Assembly: GCA_963746465.1 (NCBI GenBank)
Contig: CAVVAY010000013.1
Coordinates: forward strand, 186,001-250,000
Direction of reading: 5' to 3'
From: CAVVAY01 sp963746465
GTDB taxonomy: Bacteria; Actinomycetota; Actinomycetes; JACCUZ01
Length of the DNA: 64,000 nt
The notes beneath the pieces are model-generated. The model ran no database searches. It was not told the origin of the DNA and worked only from the letters and a program-made list of their open reading frames with translations. Shown piece after piece: positions 8,035 through 20,771 of the stretch (its first letter is position 1; every line of letters starts with the position of its first letter). The position numbers and the translations under genes are program-made.

Positions 8035-9456
8035 CTCGCCACCAGGTCAGCGCCCTCGCTCGCCACCACGGTCGCGCGGAACGATCTGCCCGACCGTCAG
8101 GTCCGCCACCGCCGAGCAACGTGGTGCTGCCGTCGACCTCGGGGCCCTGGTGCGCAGCCCGGCCCTCGGCGGTGCCGGCGCCCGGGTCGACCTCCTCGAC
8201 GAGCACGTCGACGGTCTCGCCGACTCGTTCCTCGGCGCGTTGCGCGACCAGCTCCTCGGCCAGCCGGGTGATGCGCTCGACCCGATCGTGCACGACGTCC
8301 TCGGCGCAGCTTGCCGGTCAGGGTGGCCGCCTCGGTGCCGTCCTCGTCGGAGTAGCCGAACACGCCCACGACGTCGAGCCGGGCCCCGACCAGGAAGCGC
8401 TCGAGCTCGGCGAGGTCGTCCTCGGTCTCGCCGGGGAAGCCGACGATGACGTTGGACCGGATGCCCGCGGCGGGTGCCGCCGTCGCGGACGGCGGCGACG
8501 AGGTCGAGGAACCGATCGGTGTCGCCGAACCGGCGCATCCGGCGCAGCACCGGGCCGCTCGCGTGCTGGAAGGAGAGGTCGAAGTACGGCAGCACGCCGG
8601 GGGTGGTCGCCATCGCCTCGATCAGGCCGGGGCGCATCTCGGCGGGCTGCAGGTAGCTCACCCGGACCCGGTCGACGCCGTCGATCGCGGCCAGGTCGGG
8701 CAGCAGCGACTCGAGCAGCCGCAGGTCGCCGAGGTCCTTGCCGTACGACGTGGAGTTCTCGCTCACCAGCACGATCTCGCGCACGCCTTGCCCGGCCAGC
8801 CAGGCAGCCTCGGCAAGCACCTCGTGCGGCCGCCGGGACACGAACGAGCCCCGGAAGGTGGGGATCGCGCAGAAGGTGCACCGCCGGTCGCAGCCGGAGG
8901 CGAGCTTCAGGGCGGCGGTCGGCCCGTCGCCGAGCCGCATCCGCAGCGGCTGCGGCCCGGAGGCGGGAGCCACCCCGGCCGGCAGGTCGGGTCGGGCGGG
9001 GACCGGTGCCGCCCGGTCGGCGGGGGCCAGCGGCAGCAGCCGGCGCCGGTCGCGCGGCACGTGCGGCACGTGCGCGGTGCCGTCCAGGATGCTGCCGAGC
9101 CGGGCCGAGATGTCGGCGTAGTCGTCGAACCCGAGCACCGCGTCGGCCTCCGGGAGCGCGGCCGCGAGCTGCTCGCCGTACCTCTCGGCGAGGCAGCCGA
9201 CCGCCACGACCGCCTGGGTGCGTCCGCCGCCCTTGAGGTCGGCCGCGGCGAGCAGGGTGTCGACCGAGTCCTTCTTCGCCGCCTCGACGAACCCGCAGGT
9301 GTTCACGACCGCGACGTCGGCGTCAGCCGCCTCGGGCACCAGCAGCCAGCCGTCGGCGGCGAGCCGGCCGGCGAGCTCCTCGGAGTCGACCTCGTTGCGG
9401 CCGCAGCCGAGGGTGACCAGCGCGACACGCCGGCCCGTCGGGGCGGTGGGGGGCAT
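8031..9456 (-). pseudogene. rimO: RimO, ribosomal protein S12 methylthiotransferase, 3' third frameshifted
   Basis: Radical-SAM enzyme that thiomethylates an Asp of ribosomal protein S12. The intact part (about 330 residues) has the N-terminal UPF0004 domain (TLGCGRNEVDSEELAG, NTCGF, AVGCLAERY: three cluster cysteines) and the radical-SAM cysteines CDRRCTFC near residues 190-197, then LVSENSTSYGKDLG. Extra bases near 8477, 8310, 8107 and 8070 shift the frame. Restoring them yields the rest: IRSNVIVGFPGETEDDLAEL, GVFGYSDEDGTEAATL and a TRAM domain with VDVLVEEVDPG. ATG at 9456. The stop overlaps the pgsA start. Confidence 0.85.
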
Positions 9457-9496
9457 TGCGCCAGCCTAACGGCGGTCCGGACCCGCACCCGACGCG

Positions 9497-10252
9497 TCAG
9501 CCGGCGGCGGGGTCCTCGGGGGTGAACTGCACCCGGGCGACCTGGCCGCTGTCGCCCGGTGGGCCGATCTCGGTGCCGTTGACGACGAGGGTGACGCCAC
9601 CGGCGTTGCCGATCACCAGCCGGAGCCGGGTCTTGTCGGTGAAGCTCTGCTGGGCACCCGCCTGCAGCAGCCCCTGGAACAGCTCCTGCCCGGTGGCGGT
9701 GGTGACCTGCACCCAGCTGCGGTCGGTGGCGTGCACCTCGACGGTCACCTTGCCGCGCGGCGCCTGCGCCACTGCGCTGCTGCCGCCGCCGGACGGGCTG
9801 GCCGAGGCGCTGGGCGACGCGGTGACCGGCGCGCTGCTGCTGGTGCCGGTGCCGGCCTGGTCGGAGCCGTCCTTGTCGGCGCCGGCGAACGCCTGCACCA
9901 CGCCGTAGACCAGCACCAGCGCGAGCGCGGCACCCATCGCGGCGCTCCAGTTCGGGCCGCGGCGCTCGGCCCGGGCCGAGGTCTCGGACTCGAAGACCTC
10001 GGTCGCGCGCGGCGGGGCCGAGTCCGGCCGGCCGGCGTCGAACTCCGCCAGCAGCGGCGCCGGGTCGAGCCCGACCGCGGCGGCGACGTTGCGCAGGTGG
10101 CCACGGGCGTAGAAGTCGCCGCCGCACGCCGAGAAGTCGTCGTTCTCCATGCCCAGGATCAGGGTGCGACGGATCCGGGTCGCTGCCGCGACCTCCTCGA
10201 GAGACAGCCCGGCAGACTCCCTCGCCTCGGCGAGGGTGGTGCCGATGGACAA
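9497..10252 (-). CDS. RodZ-like helix-turn-helix membrane protein
   Basis: 251 residues: an N-terminal HTH_25 domain (residues 5-75, LAEARESAGLSLEEVAAATRIRRTLI, then FYARGHLRNVAAAVGLDP), a single membrane helix at about 103-123 (AAMGAALALVLVYGVVQAF), a Ser/Ala/Gly-rich linker, and a C-terminal DUF4115 beta domain (KVTVEVHATDRSWVQV, ELFQGLLQAG, LVIGNAGGVTLVVNG). This is the RodZ layout; in rods RodZ links MreB to the wall machinery, while in actinobacteria its role is less clear. Start is TTG at 10252, supported by GGGAGGAG 7 nt upstream. Located between ftsK and rimO as in other actinobacteria. Confidence 0.85.
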   Translation of the reverse strand: MSIGTTLAEARESAGLSLEEVAAATRIRRTLILGMENDDFSACGGDFYARGHLRNVAAAVGLDPAPLLAEFDAGRPDSAPPRATEVFESETSARAERRGPNWSAAMGAALALVLVYGVVQAFAGADKDGSDQAGTGTSSSAPVTASPSASASPSGGGSSAVAQAPRGKVTVEVHATDRSWVQVTTATGQELFQGLLQAGAQQSFTDKTRLRLVIGNAGGVTLVVNGTEIGPPGDSGQVARVQFTPEDPAAG

Positions 10253-10279
10253 CGTGCGCTCCTCCCGTGGTGACGCCTC

Positions 10280-10285
10280 AGTCTA
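10280..10285 (-). promoter_or_regulatory. Possible -10 element of the RodZ-like gene
   Basis: TAGACT on the minus strand, 27 bp upstream of the TTG start, fits the TANNNT -10 consensus. No convincing -35 hexamer is seen at the expected distance, so this is a weak call. The 123-bp gap to ftsK holds nothing else recognised. Confidence 0.3.
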
Positions 10286-10375
10286 GGGATCACCCTCACT
10301 GTCGGCCAGCCGAGGACCCACCCTGAGTGATCACGTTGCTGCAACAGGATGAACCCGGGCGGCTCGCGGCTCCTG

Positions 10376-12841
10376 CTACTCGCCGCGCAGCGTGAACAGG
10401 ACGCCGTCCAGCTCGTCCGGCTGGACCAGGACGTCGCGTGCTTTGGAGCCCTCGGAGGGTCCGACGATGCCGCGGCTCTCCATCAGGTCCATCAGCCGGC
10501 CCGCCTTGGCGAAACCCACCCGCAGCTTGCGCTGCAGCATCGAGGTCGACCCGAACTGCGTGGTGACGACGAGCTCGGCCGCCTGGCAGAGCAGGTCGAG
10601 GTCGTCGCCGACCTCCTCGTCGACCTCGCGCCGGCTGGCCTGCGGTGCGGTGACGTCGTCGCGGTAGGTCGGCTGCAGCTGTGCCTTGCAGTGCTCCACC
10701 ACGGCCAGGACCTCGGGCTCGGTGACCCAGGCCCCCTGCATCCGCATCGCCTTGCTGGCGCCCATCGGCAGGAACAGCCCGTCACCCTGTCCGACCAGCT
10801 TCTCGGCGCCCGGCTGGTCGAGGATGACCCGGCTGTCGGCCAGGCTCGAGGTCGCGAACGCGAGCCGGGACGGCACGTTGGCCTTGATCAGGCCGGTGAC
10901 GACGTCGACCGACGGACGCTGGGTCGCGAGCACCAGGTGGATGCCGGCCGCCCGGGCGAGCTGGGTGATGCGGACGATGGAGTCCTCGACGTCCCGCGGC
11001 GCGACCATCATCAGGTCGGCCAGCTCGTCCACCACGACCAGCAGGTAGGGGTAGGGCGCGAGCACCCGCTCGCTGCCCGGCGGCGGTGTCACCTTGCCGG
11101 CCTTGACGGCCTTGTTGAAGTCGTCGACGTGCCGGAAGCCGAAGGCGGCGAGGTCGTCGTAGCGCAGGTCCATCTCGCGCACGACCCACTGCAGCGCCTC
11201 GGCCGCCTTCTTCGGGTTGGTGATGATCGGCGTGATGAGGTGCGGCACGCCCTCGTAGTGCGTGAGCTCGACCCGCTTCGGGTCGACCAGGACCATCCGC
11301 ACCTCGTCCGGCGTCGCCCGGAGCAGCAGCGAGGTGATCATCGAGTTGACGAAGCTGGACTTTCCCGAGCCGGTGGCGCCGGCGACCAGCAGGTGCGGCA
11401 TCTTGGCGAGGTTCGCGACCACGAAGCCGCCCTCGACGTCCTTGCCGAGGGCGACCAGCATCGGGTGGTGGTCGTTGCGGGCCACCGGCGAGCGCATGAC
11501 GTCGCCGAGGCTCACGACCTCCTTGTCGACGTTGGGGATCTCGATGCCGATCGCCGACTTGCCGGGGATCGGCGACAGGATGCGGACGTCGGCGCTCGCG
11601 ACGGCGTACGCGATGTTCTTGCTCAGGGCGGTGACCCGCTCGACCTTGACTGCCGTGCCGAGCTCGACCTCGTAGCGGGTGACCGTCGGGCCGCGGGTGT
11701 AGCCGGTGACCTGGGCGTCGATGTCGAACTGCTCGAGCACCTGGGTGAGCGACTCGACCACCGCATCGCTCGCCTTGGAGCGCGCCTTGTGCGGCGAGCC
11801 CTCGCGCAGCACGTCGGCCGGCGGCAGCGCGTAGGTGACGTCGCCGGAGAGCAGCAGCTGCTCGACCCGGGCGGGCATCGGGGAGTGCACCGGCGGCGGC
11901 TTCTCCTCCTCGCCCGGCTTCTCCGGCCCGGCACCGACCGGGCCGGCCTCGGTACCGCGAGCGACCACCGACTCGTCGTAGGGGATGTCGGCGGGCTCGT
12001 CCTCGTTCATCGAGCCCTGGCGGCGGCGCGGCCGACGGCGCTTCAGCGGCTCCAGCGGGGGCGCAGCCAGGTCGGTGGTCACGCCGTCGCCGTCGGCCCC
12101 GTCCGGCTGCTCCTCGGTGGGCCGGTGCATCAGCCAGGCGAGGACTGCCTTGGCCCGCTCGGGCAGGGCGTGCAGCGGCGTCGAGGTGACCACGAGCAGG
12201 CCGAACACCAGCAGCAGCACCAGCAGCGGGACGGCGACGTACGTCGTGACCGCCGCCACCACCGGGGAGGACACCAGGTAGCCGAGGTAGCCGCCGGCGG
12301 CGCGCAGCTCGTCGTGCTGCGACGGGTCGGGCAGCCCGCGGGCGATGTGCACCAGCCCGAGCACCGCGAGCACGACGGCGCCGAGACCGATGCCGATGCG
12401 ACCGCCAGACTCGGCGTCCTGCGGGTGCCGGAGGATGCGCACGCCCAGGCCGAGCAGGACGAGCGGCAGCACGAGGCCGACCCGGCCGAAGGTGCCGGAG
12501 ACGACGGCGTGCACGACCTGCCCGACGGGGCCCTGCAGGTCCCACCACTCGACGGCGGCGACCACGGTCGCCAGGCCGATCAGCGCCAGGCCGATGCCGT
12601 CGCGCCGGTGGGCCGGGTCCAGCTCGCGGGCGCTGCTGCCGATCCGTCGGGCCAGAGCCCCGACCAGGTGGGCGATGCCGAGCCACAGCCCCCGCATTGC
12701 CCGGACCGGCAGCGGCGGACCGGCCCGTCGCGAGGTCCGCTTGCGGGCGGCCGGCTTGCGGGCGGCCGGCTTGCGGCTCGCCGGCCTGCGGGCCGCCGGC
12801 TTCACGGGGCCGCGCGGGCGGGTGGGCGTACGGGTGGCCAT
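10376..12841 (-). CDS. ftsK: FtsK/SpoIIIE DNA translocase
   Basis: 821 residues. Very basic N-terminus made of short Ala-Arg-Lys repeats, then four or so membrane helices (about residues 60-225), a linker, the alpha domain (VTYALPPADVLREG), and the RecA-like motor with Walker A GATGSGKSS near residue 492 and Walker B LLVVVDELADLMM, plus ATQRPSVDVVTGLIKANVPSRLAF. The last 65 residues are the gamma winged helix that reads KOPS-type sites (TQFGSTSMLQRKLRVGFAKAGRLMDLME). FtsK pumps chromosome DNA through the division septum. ATG at 12841. The long open frames on the opposite strand are GC shadows. Confidence 0.95.
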   Translation of the reverse strand: MATRTPTRPRGPVKPAARRPASRKPAARKPAARKRTSRRAGPPLPVRAMRGLWLGIAHLVGALARRIGSSARELDPAHRRDGIGLALIGLATVVAAVEWWDLQGPVGQVVHAVVSGTFGRVGLVLPLVLLGLGVRILRHPQDAESGGRIGIGLGAVVLAVLGLVHIARGLPDPSQHDELRAAGGYLGYLVSSPVVAAVTTYVAVPLLVLLLVFGLLVVTSTPLHALPERAKAVLAWLMHRPTEEQPDGADGDGVTTDLAAPPLEPLKRRRPRRRQGSMNEDEPADIPYDESVVARGTEAGPVGAGPEKPGEEEKPPPVHSPMPARVEQLLLSGDVTYALPPADVLREGSPHKARSKASDAVVESLTQVLEQFDIDAQVTGYTRGPTVTRYEVELGTAVKVERVTALSKNIAYAVASADVRILSPIPGKSAIGIEIPNVDKEVVSLGDVMRSPVARNDHHPMLVALGKDVEGGFVVANLAKMPHLLVAGATGSGKSSFVNSMITSLLLRATPDEVRMVLVDPKRVELTHYEGVPHLITPIITNPKKAAEALQWVVREMDLRYDDLAAFGFRHVDDFNKAVKAGKVTPPPGSERVLAPYPYLLVVVDELADLMMVAPRDVEDSIVRITQLARAAGIHLVLATQRPSVDVVTGLIKANVPSRLAFATSSLADSRVILDQPGAEKLVGQGDGLFLPMGASKAMRMQGAWVTEPEVLAVVEHCKAQLQPTYRDDVTAPQASRREVDEEVGDDLDLLCQAAELVVTTQFGSTSMLQRKLRVGFAKAGRLMDLMESRGIVGPSEGSKARDVLVQPDELDGVLFTLRGE
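12740..12799. repeat. 15-bp tandem repeat in the ftsK 5' end (4 copies)
   Basis: Unit CTTGCGGGCGGCCGG on the plus strand, two perfect then two degenerate copies. It encodes the KPAAR-type basic repeat of FtsK. A likely site of length variation between strains. Confidence 0.7.
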
Positions 12842-12916
12842 GATGGGGAGGCTACCCGTCCGTCACGCCTGCACCACTGGTCACACGGCTACCAGCCTCC
12901 CGCGTGTCGCGCCCTT

Positions 12917-12934
12917 CGCCCGGTCTGTCGGGCG
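12917..12934 (-). terminator. Short hairpin just after the response regulator gene
   Basis: CGCCCG, 6-nt loop, CGGGCG; begins 2 nt past the TGA of the response regulator and 76 bp before ftsK. Short stem and no T-tract, so only a candidate terminator. The rest of the 94-bp gap shows nothing else. Confidence 0.4.
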
Positions 12935-12935
12935 G

Positions 12936-13555
12936 TCAGGGGGAGCGCAGCGAGTCGACCCGGGCCCGCAGGGCGGCCACCGCCGCGGTGAGCCGTGGCA
13001 CGTCGAGCTCGCCGTCGAGCTGGCGCTCGACGGCGTCCAGGTGCCGCGCGACGTCCTCGACGACCTCCGGGTCGCCCAGCCCGGACACCTGGCTGGCCAG
13101 CAGCTCGGCCTGGTCGCGCAGCTGCCGGTTCTTCCGGTAGAGCTCGACGAAGACCGCGACCTTGGCGCGCAGGACCCACGGGTCGAACGGCTTGGACAGG
13201 TAGTCGACTGCCCCGGCGGAGTAGCCGCGGAACGCGTGCTGCGGCTCGCGGTTGATCGCGGTGAGGAAGATGATCGGGATGTCCCGGGTGCGCTCGCGGC
13301 GCTTGATGTGCGCCGCGGTCTCGAAGCCGTCCATGCCCGGCATCTGGACGTCGAGCAGGATCACCGCGTAGTCGTCGGCCAGCAGCGCCTTGAGCGCCTC
13401 CTCGCCGGAGCCGGCCCGGACCAGGGTCTGGCCCAGCGAGGACAGGATCGCCTCGAGCGCGAGCAGGTTCTCCGGCCGGTCGTCGACCAGCAGGATCCGA
13501 GCCGGCTCGACCTCGCCGATGGGGGGAGGCACCGCGCCACTGTAGCCAGCCGCTC

Positions 13556-13559
<4 letters not shown>
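12936..13559 (-). CDS. CheY-like response regulator
   Basis: 207 residues. Receiver domain at 20-140 with the acidic pair DD (26-27), phospho-acceptor Asp70 (VILLDVQMPGMDG), Thr100 (FLTAI) and Lys123 (YLSKPFD). The remaining 65 residues are a charged helical tail (ELYRKNRQLRDQAELLASQV... DAVERQLDGELDV) without a DNA-binding or enzymatic output domain. It probably acts by protein-protein contact. The GTG start overlaps the TGA of the hybrid kinase (GTGA), so the two are translationally coupled; the obvious inference is that the kinase phosphorylates it. Confidence 0.88.
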
Positions 13560-17500
<3,941 letters not shown>

Positions 17501-17505
17501 CGGTG

Positions 17506-19191
17506 TTACACCTCGACCACGAGAGGAATGATCATCGGACGACGACGATAGGTGTCGCTGACCCACTTGCCCACTGTTCGACGCACCAGCTGTTCGAGCT
17601 GTCGCCCGTCGCCGATGCCCTCGGCGGCGGCCTTCTCCAGCGCCTCCTCGATCCGGCCGCGCACCTCGTCGAAGACGCTGTCGTCCTCGGCGAAGCCACG
17701 TGCGTGGATCTCGGGCCCGCCGGACACCTTGCCGGTCACCGAGTCGACGACGACGACGACCGAGATGAAGCCCTCGTCGCGCAGTATGCGCCGGTCCTTC
17801 AGCGACGACTCGGTCACGTCGCCGACGCTGGAGCCGTCGACGTAGACGTATCCGCAGGGCACCGCACCGACGATGGTGGCGCGGCCGTCGACCAGGTCGA
17901 CCACCACGCCGTCCTCGGCGAGCACCGTGCGGTCGCGCGGCACACCGGTCAGCACCGCGAGCTCGGCGTTCGCGCGGAGGTGCCGCCACTCCCCGTGCAC
18001 CGGCATCACGTTGCTCGGCCGGACGATGTTGTAGACGTAGAGCAGCTCGCCGGCCGACGCATGGCCCGAGACGTGCACCATGGCGTTCGCCTTGTGCACC
18101 ACGGTGGCGCCCCACCGGGACAGCCCGTTGATCACCCGGTACACCGGGTTCTCGTTGCCGGGGATGAGCGAAGAGGCGAGGATCACGGTGTCGCCCTCGC
18201 CGATCCGGATGACGTGGTCGCGGTTCGCGATCCGCGACAGCGCCGACATCGGCTCGCCCTGCGACCCGGTGCAGACGAGCACGATCTCGTCGTCGCGCAG
18301 GTCGTCGAGCGCCTTGACGTCGACCATCAGCTCGCCGGGCACGCGCAGGTAGCCGAGGTCGCGGGCAACTCCCATGTTGCGCACCATCGAGCGGCCGACG
18401 AAGGCGACCTTGCGCCGGTGCCGGACCGCCGTGTCGAGAACCTGCTGGACGCGGTGGACATGGCTGGCGAAGCTCGCGACGATGATCCGCTTGGTGGCCT
18501 GGCTGAAGACCTGGTCGAGCACCGGGGCGATGTCCCGCTCCGGAGTCGTGAAGCCTGGCACCTCGGCGTTCGTCGAGTCGGCGAGCAGCAGGTCGACCCC
18601 TTCGTCGCCGAGCCGGGCGAAGGCCCGAAGGTCGGTGAGCCGGCCGTCCAGCGGCAGCTGGTCCATCTTGAAGTCGCCGGTGTGCAGCAGCAGCCCGGCC
18701 GGGGTCCGGATCGCGACCGCCAGAGCATCCGGGATCGAGTGGTTGACCGCGACGAACTCGCAGTCGAACGGACCGAACCGCTCGCGCTGCCCCTCGCGCA
18801 CCTCGAGGGTGTAGGGCGTGATGCGGTGCTCCTGCAGCTTGGCCTCGACCATCGCCAGGGTCAGCCGGGACCCGATCACCGGGATGTCGGGCTTCTCGCG
18901 CAGCAGGTAGGGCACGGCCCCGATGTGGTCCTCGTGCGCGTGGGTCAGCACGATCGCGTCGATGGCGCCCAGCCGGTCCCTGATGTAGTCGAAGTCGGGC
19001 AGGATCAGGTCGACCCCGGGCTGGAAGTCCTCGGGGAACAGCACCCCGCAGTCGACGACCAGCAGCCGCCCGTCGTACTCGAAGACGGTCATGTTGCGGC
19101 CGACCTCACCCAGGCCGCCGAGGGCCACCACGCGCAGGCCGCCTTCGGGGAGCGCGGGCGGTGGCCCGAGCTCGGGGTGCGGGTGGCTCAC
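17506..19191 (-). CDS. rnj: Ribonuclease J
   Basis: 561 residues. Metallo-beta-lactamase core with zinc motif THAHEDHIG near residue 85, LLLADSTN, then the beta-CASP part (SFASHVHRVQQV, FVGRSM, CTGSQGEP, SSLIPGNE, HVSGHAS) and motif VMPVHGEWRHL, followed by a C-terminal domain ending RRPMIIPLVVEV. RNase J is a 5'-3' exonuclease and endonuclease of RNA maturation and decay. Start: GTG at 19191, overlapping the dapA stop (GTGA); the dapA-rnj pair is conserved in actinobacteria. The sensor kinase gene starts 5 bp after its stop. Confidence 0.95.
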   Translation of the reverse strand: MSHPHPELGPPPALPEGGLRVVALGGLGEVGRNMTVFEYDGRLLVVDCGVLFPEDFQPGVDLILPDFDYIRDRLGAIDAIVLTHAHEDHIGAVPYLLREKPDIPVIGSRLTLAMVEAKLQEHRITPYTLEVREGQRERFGPFDCEFVAVNHSIPDALAVAIRTPAGLLLHTGDFKMDQLPLDGRLTDLRAFARLGDEGVDLLLADSTNAEVPGFTTPERDIAPVLDQVFSQATKRIIVASFASHVHRVQQVLDTAVRHRRKVAFVGRSMVRNMGVARDLGYLRVPGELMVDVKALDDLRDDEIVLVCTGSQGEPMSALSRIANRDHVIRIGEGDTVILASSLIPGNENPVYRVINGLSRWGATVVHKANAMVHVSGHASAGELLYVYNIVRPSNVMPVHGEWRHLRANAELAVLTGVPRDRTVLAEDGVVVDLVDGRATIVGAVPCGYVYVDGSSVGDVTESSLKDRRILRDEGFISVVVVVDSVTGKVSGGPEIHARGFAEDDSVFDEVRGRIEEALEKAAAEGIGDGRQLEQLVRRTVGKWVSDTYRRRPMIIPLVVEV

Positions 19192-20096
19192 CGGGCGGCC
19201 CCGAGGACCTCGCGGAGGAGGTCGACCTCGGCGTCGGAGGCGGGCAGCAGCGGCGGCCGGACCGTGCGCTCCGGGATGACGCCGAGCAGCTGGAGGGCGG
19301 CCTTGGCCCGGACGGCTCCCTGCGACGAGCGGTCCATCACGGCGCGCACCGACGGGATCAGCCGCCGGTGGATCGCCAGCGCCTCGGTCAGGTCCCGGCG
19401 GTCGACGGCGGCGACCATCGCGGCGTAGTCGTCGCCGTGCACGTGGCCCACCACGCTGACGACGCCGGTGCCGCCGTGGGTCAGCCAGGCGAGGTTGAGC
19501 GGGTCGTCGCCGGAGTAGTAGGCGAGGTCGGTGCGGTCCATCACCCGGGAGCCCTCGAAGAGGTCGCCCTTGGCGTCCTTGACCGCGAGGATGCGCTCGT
19601 GGCCGGCCAGCCGCAGCAGCGAGTCGTACTCGATCGGCGTGCCGGTCCGTCCCGGGATGTCGTAGAGCATCACCGGCAGGCCGACGGCGTCGACGGCGGT
19701 CTCGAAGTGCCGGACCAGTGCCTCCTGGGGCGGCTTGTTGTAGTACGGCGTCACCAGCAGCAGCGCGTGCGCCCCGGCCTTCTCGGCGCTCCGGCACAGC
19801 TCGACCGTGTGGTGCGTGTCGTTGGTGCCGGCTCCGGCGACCACCCGGGCCCGGTCGCCGACCGCCTCGACGACCGCCCGGACCAGCCGCTCCTTCTCGT
19901 CGTCGCTGGTGGTCGGTGACTCCCCCGTCGTCCCGCTGATCACCAGGCCGTCGTGACCGTGGTCGACCAGGTGGGTGGCCACCCGCTGGGCGGCGTCCAG
20001 GTCGAGGGCGCCGTCGGCGCGGAACGGCGTGACCATCGCGGTGAGGACGCGGCCGAAGGCAGCCGCGGCTGCCGGGGAGGGCGCAGTGCTGGGCAT
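19188..20096 (-). CDS. dapA: 4-hydroxy-tetrahydrodipicolinate synthase
   Basis: 302 residues, TIM barrel of the DapA family: LTAMVTPF start, GTTGESPT, the Tyr motif LLLVTPYYNKP, the proton-relay YDIPGRTG, and the Schiff-base lysine in ILAVKDAKGD (near residue 174). Condenses pyruvate with aspartate semialdehyde, first committed step to diaminopimelate and lysine. Works with dapB at 23411; in many actinobacteria dapB-thyA-dapA are contiguous, and here four extra genes separate dapB from thyA. ATG at 20096. Confidence 0.95.
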   Translation of the reverse strand: MPSTAPSPAAAAAFGRVLTAMVTPFRADGALDLDAAQRVATHLVDHGHDGLVISGTTGESPTTSDDEKERLVRAVVEAVGDRARVVAGAGTNDTHHTVELCRSAEKAGAHALLLVTPYYNKPPQEALVRHFETAVDAVGLPVMLYDIPGRTGTPIEYDSLLRLAGHERILAVKDAKGDLFEGSRVMDRTDLAYYSGDDPLNLAWLTHGGTGVVSVVGHVHGDDYAAMVAAVDRRDLTEALAIHRRLIPSVRAVMDRSSQGAVRAKAALQLLGVIPERTVRPPLLPASDAEVDLLREVLGAAR

Positions 20097-20254
20097 GGCC
20101 TCACGCTACCGGGGCCGGCGCCGTCTGGCAGTGAGGGAGACCCGCCGCCGCCCGCTCGGGGGTTCGGGCAGCGACGGGGCTCCGCCCGCACATCGCCGCC
20201 CGAACCAGCGACGTTACAGATCGCGACGATGTGGTGCGGATGCACAAGAAGTGA

Positions 20255-20761
20255 TCACCGGGTGTCACCGGCGTCGGCCGGCAGGTAGGTGGTCACCCGG
20301 TGGTCCAGCCCGGTCCGGGAGGACAGCCAGCCGCTGGCCGGGTCACGGCCCGCGACCCGCCAGGCCGGCCCGAGCTCCGGGGCGACGGTGTCACCCTCGA
20401 AGGGCTCGGCGAGGTCGGTGACGACCACGATGTCGGCGAAGGGCAGGGCGGCCCGGTAGACGCTGGCGCCGCCGATCACCCAGACGTCTCCCGGCTGGTC
20501 CAGGGCCTCGGCCAGCGACCCGGCCACGACCGCCCCGGGTGCCTGCCAGCCCGGCTGCCGGCTGAGCACAACGTTGCGCCGGCCGGGCAGCGGCCGCACG
20601 GCGGGTGGCAGCGAGTCCCAGGTCGCGCGGCCCATCACGACGGTCGAGCCCAGCGTGAGCGCCTTGAACCGGGCCAGGTCCTCGGGCAGGTACCAGGGCA
20701 GGCCCCCCGCCGAGCCGATCACACCGTTCGCGGCCTGGGCCCAGACGAGCCCGACCGTCAT
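20255..20761 (-). CDS. folA: Dihydrofolate reductase
   Basis: 168 residues: VGLVWAQAANGVIGSAGGLPWYLPEDLARFK (active-site region, seen in parts), VVMGRATWDSLP, RRNVVLSRQ, VWVIGGASVYRAALPFAD and a C-terminal sheet. Regenerates tetrahydrofolate from the dihydrofolate that ThyA produces. It lies 10 bp downstream of thyA, so the pair is surely cotranscribed. ATG at 20761. Followed by a 158-bp gap to dapA in which no clear element was found. Confidence 0.93.
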   Translation of the reverse strand: MTVGLVWAQAANGVIGSAGGLPWYLPEDLARFKALTLGSTVVMGRATWDSLPPAVRPLPGRRNVVLSRQPGWQAPGAVVAGSLAEALDQPGDVWVIGGASVYRAALPFADIVVVTDLAEPFEGDTVAPELGPAWRVAGRDPASGWLSSRTGLDHRVTTYLPADAGDTR

Positions 20762-20771
20762 CGCTCTGTGG

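Noticed and set aside
10349..12991. 880-codon open frame opposite ftsK, and similar ones opposite infB (45470-47602) and pnp
   Set aside because: Antisense shadows of well-identified genes; no ribosome sites or recognisable domains.
20097..20254. Riboswitch or attenuator upstream of dapA
   Set aside because: The 158-bp leader is GC-rich with several possible short pairings, but no lysine-riboswitch core or clear terminator pair could be made out.
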